From the NCBI GenBank assembly GCA_041583495.1, contig JBFHFS010000023.1, forward strand, positions 1 through 64,000: 64,000 bases of DNA, given 5' to 3'. Made by a program: the position numbers and the translations under genes. Positions within the stretch are counted from its first letter, which is position 1, and each line of letters opens with the position of its first letter. This document shows, piece by piece, positions 17,542-26,614 of this stretch. The notes under the pieces were generated by a model. It was not told the DNA's origin. It worked only from the letters and a program-made list of their open reading frames with translations, and ran no database searches. The DNA is from JBFHFS01 sp041583495. GTDB lineage: Bacteria; Bacteroidota; Bacteroidia; Bacteroidales; Marinilabiliaceae.

Positions 17542-19089
17542 TCAGTTACCAAAACATTCATCTGGCCAGGGAACCAGCTGCCTGCCAGACTTCAAAGAAG
17601 GGCGTTGCGCTTTAACCTCACGAAGGAATCGGCCCAACTTTCCGGCCAGGGCTTTAACCTTTTCGGGCTCTTTGGCAGCCAGATTTTCCAACTCACCAAT
17701 GTCATCTTTTATGTTAAACAAATCGAAGTGTTGGTCTTTATACCAGTAAATAAGCTTCCAATCTCCACTGCGGATGGTGCTGGTGGCCCCAATGCCAGGT
17801 CCCTCAGGCCCCCAGTTATTTGGGAAATGCCAAAAAAGGTCACGCTCTGCCACCTTTGGAGACTGCTGCAGTAAAAGGGGCACAAAACTGATTCCGTCAA
17901 CGGTTTGTACCGTTTGATAATTTTTAACGCCCGCCATTTCGAGTATGGAAGCGAAGAAATCTTCTATAATCAGATAATCATCACATCTGGTGTTGGGCTT
18001 CACCTTTCCCGGCCAACGAACAATCATAGGCTCCCTGATGCCCCCTTCCAGTGCCGATCCTTTTCCGCTGTTCAAGGGTTTGTTATGAGTGTGGGGCTCT
18101 CCGGCCCTTGGCCGAAGACTAAAACCACCATTGTCGGACATAAACAAGACGATAGTGTTTTCGGCAATACCTCGTTCGTCCAGGTAGTGCATCAAATCCA
18201 CCAAGCTTTTATCCATGGCTTCGATCATGGAAGCGTATTTGGCTTCTGACTCGGGAAGGCCCCGGTCGATATATTTCTGATAAAACCGCGGGTCGGCATT
18301 TAATGGGATATGCACCGCATAGTGAGCCATATAGAGATAAAAGGGCTTCTTCAGGGATCGGGCGCTGTCCAAGGCGGAAATAGCCTCACGGGTCAGGGCC
18401 TCAGTGATAAAAATAGAATCACCATGATACTTCTCCAACCCGGGCACTCCCCAGGGCAGTGTGTGAGAACCTTTCTCCTTATTCCCAAAGTTTTGGGACC
18501 CCAGGTAACTTCCCAGTCCACCGGCTGCATGCCCGGCAATATTCACATCAAATCCACAAGTGAGGGGATCGGACGCAGGCGTACCCATGGCTCCAAAATG
18601 GGCCTTTCCACAATGAATGGTAAAATAGCCATGATCCTTTAACAACTGGGGCAACATGGTGGCGTAGGTGGAACGCTCAACGGTATCGACGGGTTGAAGC
18701 CCATTAACACTCCATTGGGGATACTCAAGCACCTCGCTTTCCCCATCCACAGAGGCATTTCGCCGCAAGGTCCAATTGGTTACCCTATGGCGGGCCGCAT
18801 TCATTCCACTCATTAAACTCACCCGGGTGGGCGAACAAACACAACAGGCATAGGCCTGTGTAAACACCATCCCCTGAGCTGCCAGACGCTCCATACCCGG
18901 GGTGTTATAGCGTTCATTAAATGGGGTTCTTCTGGTCCAAAAAGGAACGGAAGTATCCTGCCACCCCATGTCGTCCACCAGAAACATAATGATATTAGGA
19001 CTTTGAGGTTCCGACTCCACTTTTTGGACTCTGCAACCCGAAGCCAGCATTAAGAGTCCGACCAGGGAAAAATAGAAGGTGGTTTTCAT
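17542..19089 (-). CDS. Type I (S1 family) sulfatase, lipoprotein
   Basis: A 515-aa formylglycine-dependent sulfatase. The signal peptide ends in the lipobox ASGC (Cys19). The metal site starts with FLVDDMGW near residues 36-43. The modification motif CSPTRVSLMSG (Cys85-Ser-Pro-Thr-Arg) is canonical and requires anSME maturation. Other conserved elements are GKAHFGA near 162, FLYMAHYAVHIPLNA and MSDNGG near 317. It probably removes sulfate esters from a marine or host polysaccharide at the cell surface. It lies 125 bp upstream of the Gfo/Idh/MocA gene on the same strand. A short terminator-like hairpin before it suggests it may also have its own promoter. Confidence 0.95.
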   Translation of the reverse strand: MKTTFYFSLVGLLMLASGCRVQKVESEPQSPNIIMFLVDDMGWQDTSVPFWTRRTPFNERYNTPGMERLAAQGMVFTQAYACCVCSPTRVSLMSGMNAARHRVTNWTLRRNASVDGESEVLEYPQWSVNGLQPVDTVERSTYATMLPQLLKDHGYFTIHCGKAHFGAMGTPASDPLTCGFDVNIAGHAAGGLGSYLGSQNFGNKEKGSHTLPWGVPGLEKYHGDSIFITEALTREAISALDSARSLKKPFYLYMAHYAVHIPLNADPRFYQKYIDRGLPESEAKYASMIEAMDKSLVDLMHYLDERGIAENTIVLFMSDNGGFSLRPRAGEPHTHNKPLNSGKGSALEGGIREPMIVRWPGKVKPNTRCDDYLIIEDFFASILEMAGVKNYQTVQTVDGISFVPLLLQQSPKVAERDLFWHFPNNWGPEGPGIGATSTIRSGDWKLIYWYKDQHFDLFNIKDDIGELENLAAKEPEKVKALAGKLGRFLREVKAQRPSLKSGRQLVPWPDECFGN

Positions 19090-19130
19090 AGCGCTATTGA
19101 ATCTCCTGAAGCTTAGAAGTTATGGGAGCC

Positions 19131-19149
19131 AAAAAAGAGCCAGCGGCTC
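19131..19149 (-). terminator. Short terminator between the two sulfatase genes
   Basis: On the minus strand, GAGCC-GCT-GGCTC (19137-19149) is followed by six U's (19131-19136), 45 bp after the upstream sulfatase stop. The stem is only 5 bp, so partial termination is likelier than a full stop. Confidence 0.5.
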
Positions 19150-19193
19150 ACCGGAATCTGCAATCCCTGGGAACCCACTGGCTGAAAGATAAC

Positions 19194-20630
19194 TTACAAG
19201 GGTTGAAAAACAGTGGCCAAATCCAAGGGATCCTCCATTTCTTTTTGAAGGTCCAGGAGCCGACTAAACAGCTGTTGTTTCTTTTCAGAGAACTCAGGTT
19301 GGTTAGCCAGGTCATTCATTTCGAACGGATCATTGGTCAGGTCGTACAAACGCATTGTTTTTCCATGGGGATAAACGATTAGCTTAAAACCATCTGCCCG
19401 GATCATACGTTGCAAACCCTTCTCATAACAACCATAGATGGCGGGATAATTGGATTCCGTCTGCTCTCCGCGCACAAAGGGCATCAAGGAGTTAAAATCT
19501 ACATATTGAGGCTTTTCCAACCCGGAAATATCAAGTGCGGAGGCCATCAAATCCTGAAGATAGACATCTGCATCAATTTTTTGATCTTTGGGCACATCGG
19601 GGCCCACAATCATCAGTGGGACACGCATAGAGTGATCGTACATGTTTTGTTTCCCAATTAAACCATGATTGCCCAGCGCCAGGCCATGGTCGGCAGTGTA
19701 AAAAATATAGGTGTTTTCCTTTTCACCGGAAGCCTCCAAAGCCTCCAGGATGCGACCAATCTGCTGGTCAAGATGGGTAATGAGAGCATAGTACTCCTGG
19801 CGGTTGACCTTTACCGCGTAGTCGGTGCGGGGAAAGGGCGCCAGAGCCTCATCCCGTAGCGAAGCGCTGCAGCCAATACTGTCTTTAAAAGGATATTCGG
19901 GCAGAAAAGATTTGGGGACAGAGATGTTCTCCAAAGGGTACATATCTACAAACTCTTTGGGTGACTGACGTGGATCGTGGGGCGCATTAAAAGCCAGATA
20001 CATAAAGAATGGTTGTTCTTTTCCTTTAGCGGAATCGATGAACGCCAGGGCATCATCGCCCAGGACCTCACTCCAATGCTTTCCGCCTTTCCAGTAACCC
20101 CCGAACTGTTTATCCCAGGGCCGCCAGGTAGTATCCTGAGGACTCAGGGGTCGGTTATATCCTTCGGGTGTTTGATTAGGCATACCCGGACGGATATGGG
20201 TTGTATGATTAAACAACAATCCGGCCTCGGTCTTAACATGCCACTTGCCGGACATATAAGTGTCGTAGCCGGCCTTTTGCATCAGCTGTCCCCACATTTC
20301 GCCGCGATCGGCCAAATCCTTCTGGTGGGTCTCATAACCATATGCCCGCCATACAAAACGTCCGGTATTGAGCATAGCCCTGCTGGCCACACAAACAGCT
20401 CCATGCCAGGCCCCCATATTGTATGCATGGGTAAAAACTGTTCCCTCCTCCACCAGCTTGTCGAGGGCGGGGGTTTTAATCTCCTCATTTCCCAAAGCGT
20501 GAACGGTTTCATAGCTCTGGTCATCGGCAAACAAGAAAATAATATTAGGTTTTTTTTTCTGCTTTTCTACGGTCGAACAACCGGAGAAAAAGATAGAAAT
20601 CATTAAAAAAGCCAGCACAACGAATTTCAT
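19194..20630 (-). CDS. Type I sulfatase with CxAxR modification motif, lipoprotein
   Basis: A 478-aa sulfatase with a lipoprotein signal (lipobox FSGC, Cys18). It shows FLFADDQSYET near residue 33, GKWHVKTEAG near 127, FNAPHDPRQ near 217 and TADHGLALGNHGLIGK near 314. The formylglycine motif is CVASRAMLNTG (Cys80-Val-Ala-Ser-Arg), with Ala in place of the usual Pro. Some anaerobic sulfatase-maturating enzymes are known to accept CxAxR, so it is probably still active. It follows the metallo-beta-lactamase-fold gene by 26 bp and is likely co-transcribed with it. Confidence 0.93.
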   Translation of the reverse strand: MKFVVLAFLMISIFFSGCSTVEKQKKKPNIIFLFADDQSYETVHALGNEEIKTPALDKLVEEGTVFTHAYNMGAWHGAVCVASRAMLNTGRFVWRAYGYETHQKDLADRGEMWGQLMQKAGYDTYMSGKWHVKTEAGLLFNHTTHIRPGMPNQTPEGYNRPLSPQDTTWRPWDKQFGGYWKGGKHWSEVLGDDALAFIDSAKGKEQPFFMYLAFNAPHDPRQSPKEFVDMYPLENISVPKSFLPEYPFKDSIGCSASLRDEALAPFPRTDYAVKVNRQEYYALITHLDQQIGRILEALEASGEKENTYIFYTADHGLALGNHGLIGKQNMYDHSMRVPLMIVGPDVPKDQKIDADVYLQDLMASALDISGLEKPQYVDFNSLMPFVRGEQTESNYPAIYGCYEKGLQRMIRADGFKLIVYPHGKTMRLYDLTNDPFEMNDLANQPEFSEKKQQLFSRLLDLQKEMEDPLDLATVFQPL

Positions 20631-20656
20631 AATCTAATATATTAATGGTTAAATTT

Positions 20657-21505
20657 TTATTGATAACCGAAAGCCTCAGCACAGTCGAAAGTGGCATTTA
20701 CAAAAGGGCCTTTTTCCTTCCAACCTATCGTGGCACACTCATGATAACAGTCGTGCTCAAAAAATAAAACATAGTTGTTTTCCACGACCTCTTTTAAAAA
20801 AGAATTCTTCTCTTCCATGGCGGCAACAGGATTTAAATCGTATGCTGCGATCCACAATATGGGTATATGAGCAGCCGTTGGTAAGAGGTCGCCGGTAAAG
20901 ACAACGGTTTTTCCCTCATGCCGCACCAAAGGTATAATTTGCCCGGGGGTGTGCCCATCAAAGAAACGGACCTCGAATCCGGGAAACAAATCGCCTTCCT
21001 TCTCCACCAACTGCAAACGGCCCTCGTCCTTCAAAAAATCAAGAACATCGGTAAAATAGGCTGCACGCTCGCGAGGGTTGGAAACCCGGGCATGCTCCCA
21101 CTGCCTTTTGCTGCACCAATGCTTAGCATTGGGAAACAGCAAACGTAAATCTCCATCTTCATTTAACACGGCTCCATTGGCGTGATCCCAGTGCAGGTGG
21201 GTAAAAACAACATCGGTAATATCCTCCGGCGTATACCCCTTTTGAGCCAGCGAAAGTGGCAGTATATCGGTTTGCTCATGCCCGTTGTTACGCCTTAACT
21301 TTGGGGAATAATGGTTGCCCACCCCTGCGTCGATAAGAATTTTTCGCTCTCCCTGGTCAACCAGAAGGTTGCGCATGATGAGTTTCACCGCATTGTTCTC
21401 ATCGGCAGGATATGCCCTGGACCACAGTGGTTTGGGAATCACCCCAAAAAGAGCCCCGCCGTCTGCCGTAAGGTAACCTGCATGAATAGGAAATAGGTTT
21501 TGCAT
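20657..21505 (-). CDS. Metallo-beta-lactamase-fold hydrolase
   Basis: A 282-aa cytosolic protein with the zinc-binding motif THLHWDH (His103, His105, Asp107, His108), a downstream DGHTPGQI histidine near residue 188 and FTGDLLP near 207 giving the bridging aspartate. Overall it resembles the quorum-quenching-lactonase-like/glyoxalase II-like branch, but the substrate cannot be assigned. As the first gene of the minus-strand run that continues into the sulfatases (26-bp gap), it may process a lactone or an oxidised sugar product of the pathway. That role is inference from position only. Confidence 0.85.
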   Translation of the reverse strand: MQNLFPIHAGYLTADGGALFGVIPKPLWSRAYPADENNAVKLIMRNLLVDQGERKILIDAGVGNHYSPKLRRNNGHEQTDILPLSLAQKGYTPEDITDVVFTHLHWDHANGAVLNEDGDLRLLFPNAKHWCSKRQWEHARVSNPRERAAYFTDVLDFLKDEGRLQLVEKEGDLFPGFEVRFFDGHTPGQIIPLVRHEGKTVVFTGDLLPTAAHIPILWIAAYDLNPVAAMEEKNSFLKEVVENNYVLFFEHDCYHECATIGWKEKGPFVNATFDCAEAFGYQ

Positions 21506-21665
21506 ACCTTCAAAAATACAAAAAACTTTGTATTACCTTCGGCCAAGCCATCATTTACCTTTAATTTAAAGTGAAACCCCTAACTCTTTCAGTCATCCAA
21601 ACCACCCCACACCCTATGATTTTCCAAACCAAATGGGCTCCATAACTGTTATTATTACATTTCGA

Positions 21666-21697
21666 TTTAATAAATGAGCATTAAAACACTATTTTTG
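21666..21697 (+). promoter_or_regulatory. Probable promoter of the acyl-ACP synthetase fusion gene
   Basis: TATTTTTG at 21690-21697 matches the Bacteroidota -7 box, with TTTA (one mismatch from TTTG) exactly 20 nt upstream at 21666-21669. The start codon lies 26 bp downstream. Confidence 0.5.
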
Positions 21698-21722
21698 TGT
21701 TCCTTTTTATTGTGAATAGATT

Positions 21723-24191
21723 ATGTTAAAAAACCTCGGAGATAAAACAGCAATAACGCACGGATCGCATACCATCAGCTACAAACAGCTCTTTGGTAAG
21801 ATCACCCGGTTCTCACAACTTTACACGCTTGAACCCGAACAAAAGGTAGGCATAGTCATGGAGAACCGGCCGGGGTGGGTGTACTCATTTTACTCTATCT
21901 GGAAAAACCAGGGAATAGCAGTACCCATTGATCATCTGGCTACTGCCCCTGAAATAGCCTTCATTCTGGAGGATTGCCAACCGGTGGTGCTCTTCACATC
22001 CGCAAAGGAGGCTTCTCTGGTTAATGAAGCCATTCAGCTAACCGACCTTCAGATTCAGGTCATTGTGGTGGATGAATTCGAGCAGGAGCCCGCCAGCAGC
22101 GACACCACCAATTTATTCCCCTCATTTAAGGACGAACAAACGGCCGTTATCATTTACACCTCCGGCACCACAGGAAGCCCCAAGGGAGTGATGCTCTCGT
22201 TCGATAACCTCAAAGCCAACATAGAAGGGGTAGCCCATCACATTCCCATCTACACTTCCGGGAGCCGTGTATTGGTTCTCTTGCCCCTTCATCACATATT
22301 TCCTCTTCTGGGATCGATGGTTGTGGTTCTCTATGCGGGTGGTTCCATAGCCATTAGTCCATCCATGGCATCGGCCGACATCATGAAAACCCTACAGGAT
22401 AACCGGATAACCATCGTAATTGGTGTTCCAAGGCTCTATGGGGCCATTCGGAAAGGGATCAAGGATCAAATTGAAAAAAGCGCCATTGCCAAAATGCTCT
22501 TTGCTTTCGCAGAAAAAGCCAACAGTCTTACCCTCTCCCGGATACTTTTTAAAAAGGTACACCAAAAAATGGGTGGGGCCATTAAACAGCTTGTTGCGGG
22601 CGGAGCGGCACTCGATGTAGCCATAGGCCGCGATTACCGCACCCTGGGCTTCGAAGTTCTGGAAGGCTTTGGCATGACCGAAGCAGCCCCGATGATTACC
22701 TTTACCCGACCGGGAAGGGTAAAAATTGGATCCCCCGGCGAAGCTCTGCCAGGCACCGAAATCAAGGTGGTAGACGGTGAAATAATTGCCAGAGGCAGAC
22801 AAGTAATGCAAGGCTATTACAACCGACCCGAAGAGACAGCGGAGGTCATCAGGGATGGATGGTTATACACCGGCGATCTGGGCTACCTCGACCAGGAAGG
22901 CTTCTTATTTATCACGGGACGGAAAAAAGAAATCATTGTTCTGTCGAACGGGAAAAATGTGAACCCCGAAGAACCCGAAAAAAAATTAGAACTATCACCC
23001 CTGGTGAGGGAATGCGGGGTGTTTTTTAAAGACGACATAATGCAGGCCGTGATTGTGCCGGAGAAAAGCGCCATGACCGAGATGGACAATCTCAGTCTGG
23101 AAGATATTATTCGCTGGCAGGTCATCGACCCCTATAACCAGGCCGTCTCGTCCTATAAAAAAATAATGCGTTTTTATGTCACCGACAAAGACCTGCCCCG
23201 AACCCGCCTCTCCAAGCTCCAACGTTTCAAGCTGGAAGAGCTGGCCGTAAACAACAACCAACAGCAGGAACAACATACAGAGCCCGATTTCGAGGAGTAC
23301 AAAATGATCAGCACCTATCTTAAAAAGGAAAAGGGCCGCGAGGTGTTGCCACATCACCATCTGGAAATGGATCTTGGCCTCGACTCCCTGGATAAAGTTA
23401 GCTTGCAATCCTACCTGGACCAAACATTTGGGGTGGAGTTGGAACCCACCGATCTGTTGAAATTCAACAATGTACTCCTGCTGGCCGAACATGTGGCTGT
23501 GATGAAAACCAAGATGCAGGATTACAAAGTCAACTGGACCGACATCCTCAAGGAGAAGGTCAACCTGCAGCTGCCTAAGTCGTGGTTTACCGGCCGACTA
23601 ATTGTGCGGTTATCGCGTCTGTTCTTCCACCTTTACTTTCGCTTTAGAGCACGTGGAATGGAAAACATACCCGAAGGGCCCTGCATCATAGCCCCCAACC
23701 ACCAGAGCTTTTTCGATGCAATGTTTGTAGCCTCCTACCTGAAATCCAAACAAATTAAGAAGACCTATTTTTACGCCAAGGAAAAACATGTTAAGGCTCC
23801 CTTCCTTAAATATTTGGCCCACAGAAACAACATTATCATAATGGATTTAAACAAGGAGCTTAAAGAATCCATCCAAAAAATGGGAGAAGTTTTAAAAAAC
23901 AATAAAAACCTGATCATCTTCCCCGAAGGTACCCGCACGGGCAATGGTAAATTGGGACTATTCAAAAAAACCTTCGCCATACTCAGCAGCGAGCTCAATA
24001 TCCCGGTAATACCAGTATCTATTCGTGGTGCTTTTGAAGCCCTCCCACGAGGCAGTTTTTTTCCCCGACCTTTCAGCAAAGTTCAGGTGGAATTTCTGGC
24101 CCCGGTTGACCCTTCCAGGCACGACTATGACTCCCTGTCGGAAGCGGTAAAAACAAAGATTCAGGATCAACTTTCCATGCCTTTGGATTGA
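21723..24191 (+). CDS. Acyl-ACP synthetase / ACP / 1-acylglycerol-3-phosphate acyltransferase fusion (Aas-like)
   Basis: An 822-aa three-domain protein. Residues ~1-490 are an AMP-forming acyl ligase (IIYTSGTTGSPKGV near 145, GWLYTGDLGYLD near 380, GRKKEIIVLSNGKNV near 400). Residues ~515-595 are an acyl carrier protein with the phosphopantetheine serine in GLDSLDK (about Ser554). Residues ~610-822 are a PlsC-type acyltransferase with NHQSFFD (His near 659) and FPEGTRTGNG (near 732). It can be read as a self-contained unit that activates a free fatty acid, loads it onto its own carrier and transfers it to a lysophospholipid. E. coli Aas combines the ligase and acyltransferase but lacks the in-line ACP. 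It probably serves fatty-acid salvage or membrane remodelling. Confidence 0.92.
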   Translation: MLKNLGDKTAITHGSHTISYKQLFGKITRFSQLYTLEPEQKVGIVMENRPGWVYSFYSIWKNQGIAVPIDHLATAPEIAFILEDCQPVVLFTSAKEASLVNEAIQLTDLQIQVIVVDEFEQEPASSDTTNLFPSFKDEQTAVIIYTSGTTGSPKGVMLSFDNLKANIEGVAHHIPIYTSGSRVLVLLPLHHIFPLLGSMVVVLYAGGSIAISPSMASADIMKTLQDNRITIVIGVPRLYGAIRKGIKDQIEKSAIAKMLFAFAEKANSLTLSRILFKKVHQKMGGAIKQLVAGGAALDVAIGRDYRTLGFEVLEGFGMTEAAPMITFTRPGRVKIGSPGEALPGTEIKVVDGEIIARGRQVMQGYYNRPEETAEVIRDGWLYTGDLGYLDQEGFLFITGRKKEIIVLSNGKNVNPEEPEKKLELSPLVRECGVFFKDDIMQAVIVPEKSAMTEMDNLSLEDIIRWQVIDPYNQAVSSYKKIMRFYVTDKDLPRTRLSKLQRFKLEELAVNNNQQQEQHTEPDFEEYKMISTYLKKEKGREVLPHHHLEMDLGLDSLDKVSLQSYLDQTFGVELEPTDLLKFNNVLLLAEHVAVMKTKMQDYKVNWTDILKEKVNLQLPKSWFTGRLIVRLSRLFFHLYFRFRARGMENIPEGPCIIAPNHQSFFDAMFVASYLKSKQIKKTYFYAKEKHVKAPFLKYLAHRNNIIIMDLNKELKESIQKMGEVLKNNKNLIIFPEGTRTGNGKLGLFKKTFAILSSELNIPVIPVSIRGAFEALPRGSFFPRPFSKVQVEFLAPVDPSRHDYDSLSEAVKTKIQDQLSMPLD

Positions 24192-24322
24192 AGGGGTCAT
24201 TTTTTAACCGCAACGAGAACCTCAAAAATCGACGGGGCAACATAAACCTCAGGCAAAAACGATGACATTCTGATAGTAACAAAGCCCCAACAAAACGGGG
24301 CCGACATCAAAAGCGAAACCTC

Positions 24323-24886
24323 ATGATAAAGAAAGCTGCAGTATTATTGGCTACGGGATTCGAAGAGATTGAGGCACTAACTCCCGTGGATGTATTAAGA
24401 AGAGCCGGGGTTGAAGTCACCTTAATATCTGTTACCGATGAGATAAACGTCACCGGGGCACACAACATCACGGTGGTTTGCGATCGACTCCTTAAAGAGA
24501 TCCATCCCGGATCGATAGACGTTGTGGTGTTACCTGGCGGTACTCCGGGCACGGGAAATCTGATGGCAAATCAAGGGGTTACCAATCTCTTGACGGAATT
24601 CAACCAGCACAAGAAATGGATTGCCGCCATTTGTGCCGCCCCAAAAATCATCGGGGAACTGGGTTTCTTAAAGAACCGAAAGGCGACCTGCTTTCCGGGA
24701 TTTGAACACCACCTGAAAGAGGCACATTATTACCCCTGCCCGGCTATTACCGACGGCCATATCATCACCGGAAGAGGCATTGGTGCGGCCATGGAATTTT
24801 CACTGGAAATTGTATCCAACCTCATCTCCCCCGAAAAAGCTACTGAGATGAGAGACCAAATGGTGGTGCCTCCATTGAGAAAATGA
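24323..24886 (+). CDS. DJ-1/PfpI family protein (YajL-like)
   Basis: A 187-aa single-domain DJ-1 superfamily protein with the conserved nucleophile cysteine in the elbow AAICAAP (Cys104), the supporting glutamate in GFEEIEA (Glu15/16) and VVLPGGTPGT near residue 68. Such proteins act in protein quality control, glyoxal/methylglyoxal detoxification or oxidative-stress sensing; which applies here is unknown. It follows the acyl-ACP synthetase fusion by 130 bp and precedes the photolyase gene by 69 bp on the same strand, so a stress-related grouping with the photolyase is possible. Confidence 0.92.
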   Translation: MIKKAAVLLATGFEEIEALTPVDVLRRAGVEVTLISVTDEINVTGAHNITVVCDRLLKEIHPGSIDVVVLPGGTPGTGNLMANQGVTNLLTEFNQHKKWIAAICAAPKIIGELGFLKNRKATCFPGFEHHLKEAHYYPCPAITDGHIITGRGIGAAMEFSLEIVSNLISPEKATEMRDQMVVPPLRK

Positions 24887-24955
24887 AGACATTGAAATGA
24901 ACCTGAAGAGGGCATCCTTGTTTAATAAACACATGTAAATCCTAAACAAGAGAAG

Positions 24956-26248
24956 ATGCCTTCAAAACCCGTTATCTATTGGTTCAGAAATGACCTTCGC
25001 CTGCACGACAATCCAGCCTTGCTGGAAGCCCTGGCAAAAAAGAGTCCTCTTTTCCCTGTGTTTGTGATCGATCCTCAATGGAGTTCCAATGAAACGCCAC
25101 TGGGTTTTCCGAGAATGGGTGCCTTGCGCCAACAATTTCTCATGGAATCACTTGGGGAGCTTAAAGAAGCACTCGAAAAAACGGGCAACACCCTTCACCT
25201 ATTCCGGGGGAACACCATTGATATTATACCGAAATTGTATAGGGGGTTGAAGGCCTCTGGGGTTATAGCCCAGAGGGAATATGCCTGGGAGGAGATCAGC
25301 CTCGAAAAGAAACTTTCCCAACAGGTAACACTCGAATTGCATTGGGGAAGTATGCTCTATCAGCCCGATCAGGTTGATTTTCCCCTTGAAAAATCGCCTT
25401 TTTACTACACCAAATTCAAAAACCGGGTCACAAGTTTAACTTTCCTTCCCCTGCCGGCCAAAGCCCCCCTTGAGATACCTGCACCGGCATCCCTTAACCT
25501 TCCAAAACAACCCGAAGAGATTCCATTTTCACCAACCTCTCCCCTGCCGCAGGCAGAGAGACATTTTAAGGGAGGAGAAGCCAGTGGCTTAATGAGCCTT
25601 GACCATTATTTCAACGATCAGGGTCCTCTTCATTATTCAGAGACACGCAACTTTTTTGAGGGAAACCATTTCAGCAGTTTGCTGGGTCCCTGGCTGGCCA
25701 ATGGCTCCATCTCCCCCCGCTATTTCTATCACCGACTGGACGACCTAAAACAAGTCCATCCCGATCATCGTGAGAGCGTACAAACCTTGATAGAACAACT
25801 CATCTGGCGCGACAATTTCCGGTACTTATTTTTAAGATACGGCTCCAAATTTTTCACCACCAAAGGCCTGCGCAAGAGTCCCCCCGGTATGTTCGACGAC
25901 CGGGAAGCCTTCCTGCGGTGGAAGAATGGAAAAACCGGACAGCCTCTTATCGATTCCCTGATGCGACAACTGGCAATCACCGGTTTTATGAGTAACCGGG
26001 GCAGGATGCTGGTCTCCTTTTATTTGGCCAAGGAGATGAAGGTCAACTGGCAATGGGGGGCCTCCTGGTTCGAATCGGCCCTGCTCGATTACGATGTATG
26101 CAGCAACTATGGCAATTGGGCCTATCAGTCGGGACGGGGAACCGACAGCCGCGTAAACCGACGGTTTAACCTGGAAAAACAGGCCGCCAAATTCGACCCC
26201 GATGGACATTTTGTGGAGAAATGGAGTAAAAGAACACCCCAGGATTAA
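24956..26248 (+). CDS. DASH-type cryptochrome/photolyase
   Basis: A 430-aa flavoprotein of the cryptochrome/photolyase family. The N-terminal alpha/beta domain starts VIYWFRNDLRLHDNPAL. The C-terminal FAD domain contains IEQLIWRDNFRYLFLRYG, FMSNRGRMLVSFYLAKEM and the diagnostic WFESALLDYDVCSNYGNW. The latter pattern and the following QSGRGTDSR are typical of the DASH group, which repairs cyclobutane dimers in single-stranded or looped DNA and may also act as a light sensor. It indicates a cell exposed to light. There is no carotenoid or other photolyase gene nearby. Confidence 0.93.
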   Translation: MPSKPVIYWFRNDLRLHDNPALLEALAKKSPLFPVFVIDPQWSSNETPLGFPRMGALRQQFLMESLGELKEALEKTGNTLHLFRGNTIDIIPKLYRGLKASGVIAQREYAWEEISLEKKLSQQVTLELHWGSMLYQPDQVDFPLEKSPFYYTKFKNRVTSLTFLPLPAKAPLEIPAPASLNLPKQPEEIPFSPTSPLPQAERHFKGGEASGLMSLDHYFNDQGPLHYSETRNFFEGNHFSSLLGPWLANGSISPRYFYHRLDDLKQVHPDHRESVQTLIEQLIWRDNFRYLFLRYGSKFFTTKGLRKSPPGMFDDREAFLRWKNGKTGQPLIDSLMRQLAITGFMSNRGRMLVSFYLAKEMKVNWQWGASWFESALLDYDVCSNYGNWAYQSGRGTDSRVNRRFNLEKQAAKFDPDGHFVEKWSKRTPQD

Positions 26249-26355
26249 AACGCAGAAGGGAAAAAGTCAATCAATTTTGTGATTCATGACATCCCTGCTT
26301 CATTTTTTGGCGCGCATCTGCATGGATTCATTACCTTTGCCCACTAAAAAAAATT

Positions 26356-26547
26356 ATGCCCACACTTCAACAACCCACAAAAGAGTGCTTTGTGTGTAAA
26401 GCCCCCCTCGAAGGAGATTCGGTGGAGTACAACAAAAAGACACATCTGCCTGTATGCAAAGGCTGCAAAAACACTAAAGCAGAGAAAGATATGGAAGATA
26501 ATTTACTGGATTCCCTGGCCGAAGGTTTTGTGTGCGGCTGTATTTAG
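26356..26547 (+). CDS. Small zinc-ribbon-like protein (63 aa)
   Basis: A 63-aa protein with two CxxC knuckles (Cys11/14 in CFVCK and Cys34/37 in CKGCK) about 20 residues apart, which would fold as a zinc ribbon, plus a C-terminal CGC (Cys60/62). The middle is charged and lysine-rich. I do not recognise a named family. It lies 107 bp after the photolyase gene on the same strand, with an A-rich stretch before the ATG serving as ribosome-binding context. The tidy cysteine spacing argues that it is a real gene. Confidence 0.65.
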   Translation: MPTLQQPTKECFVCKAPLEGDSVEYNKKTHLPVCKGCKNTKAEKDMEDNLLDSLAEGFVCGCI

Positions 26548-26579
26548 AGGTTTCTCCTTATTTTATTATCCCTTCACTG

Positions 26580-26614
26580 AAAAAGGAAATTTGATACAAT
26601 CCATCCTAATTTCC
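26580..26614 (-). terminator. Terminator overlapping the end of the head-GIN gene
   Basis: On the minus strand, GGAAATT and AATTTCC arms (26608-26614 and 26585-26591) enclose a 16-nt loop and are followed by five U's (26580-26584). The upstream arm includes the last codons of the head-GIN gene. Confidence 0.5.

Noticed and set aside
24285..24304. GCCCC/GGGGC inverted repeat after the acyl-ACP synthetase fusion gene
   Set aside because: A 5-bp stem with no U-tract; too weak to call a terminator.
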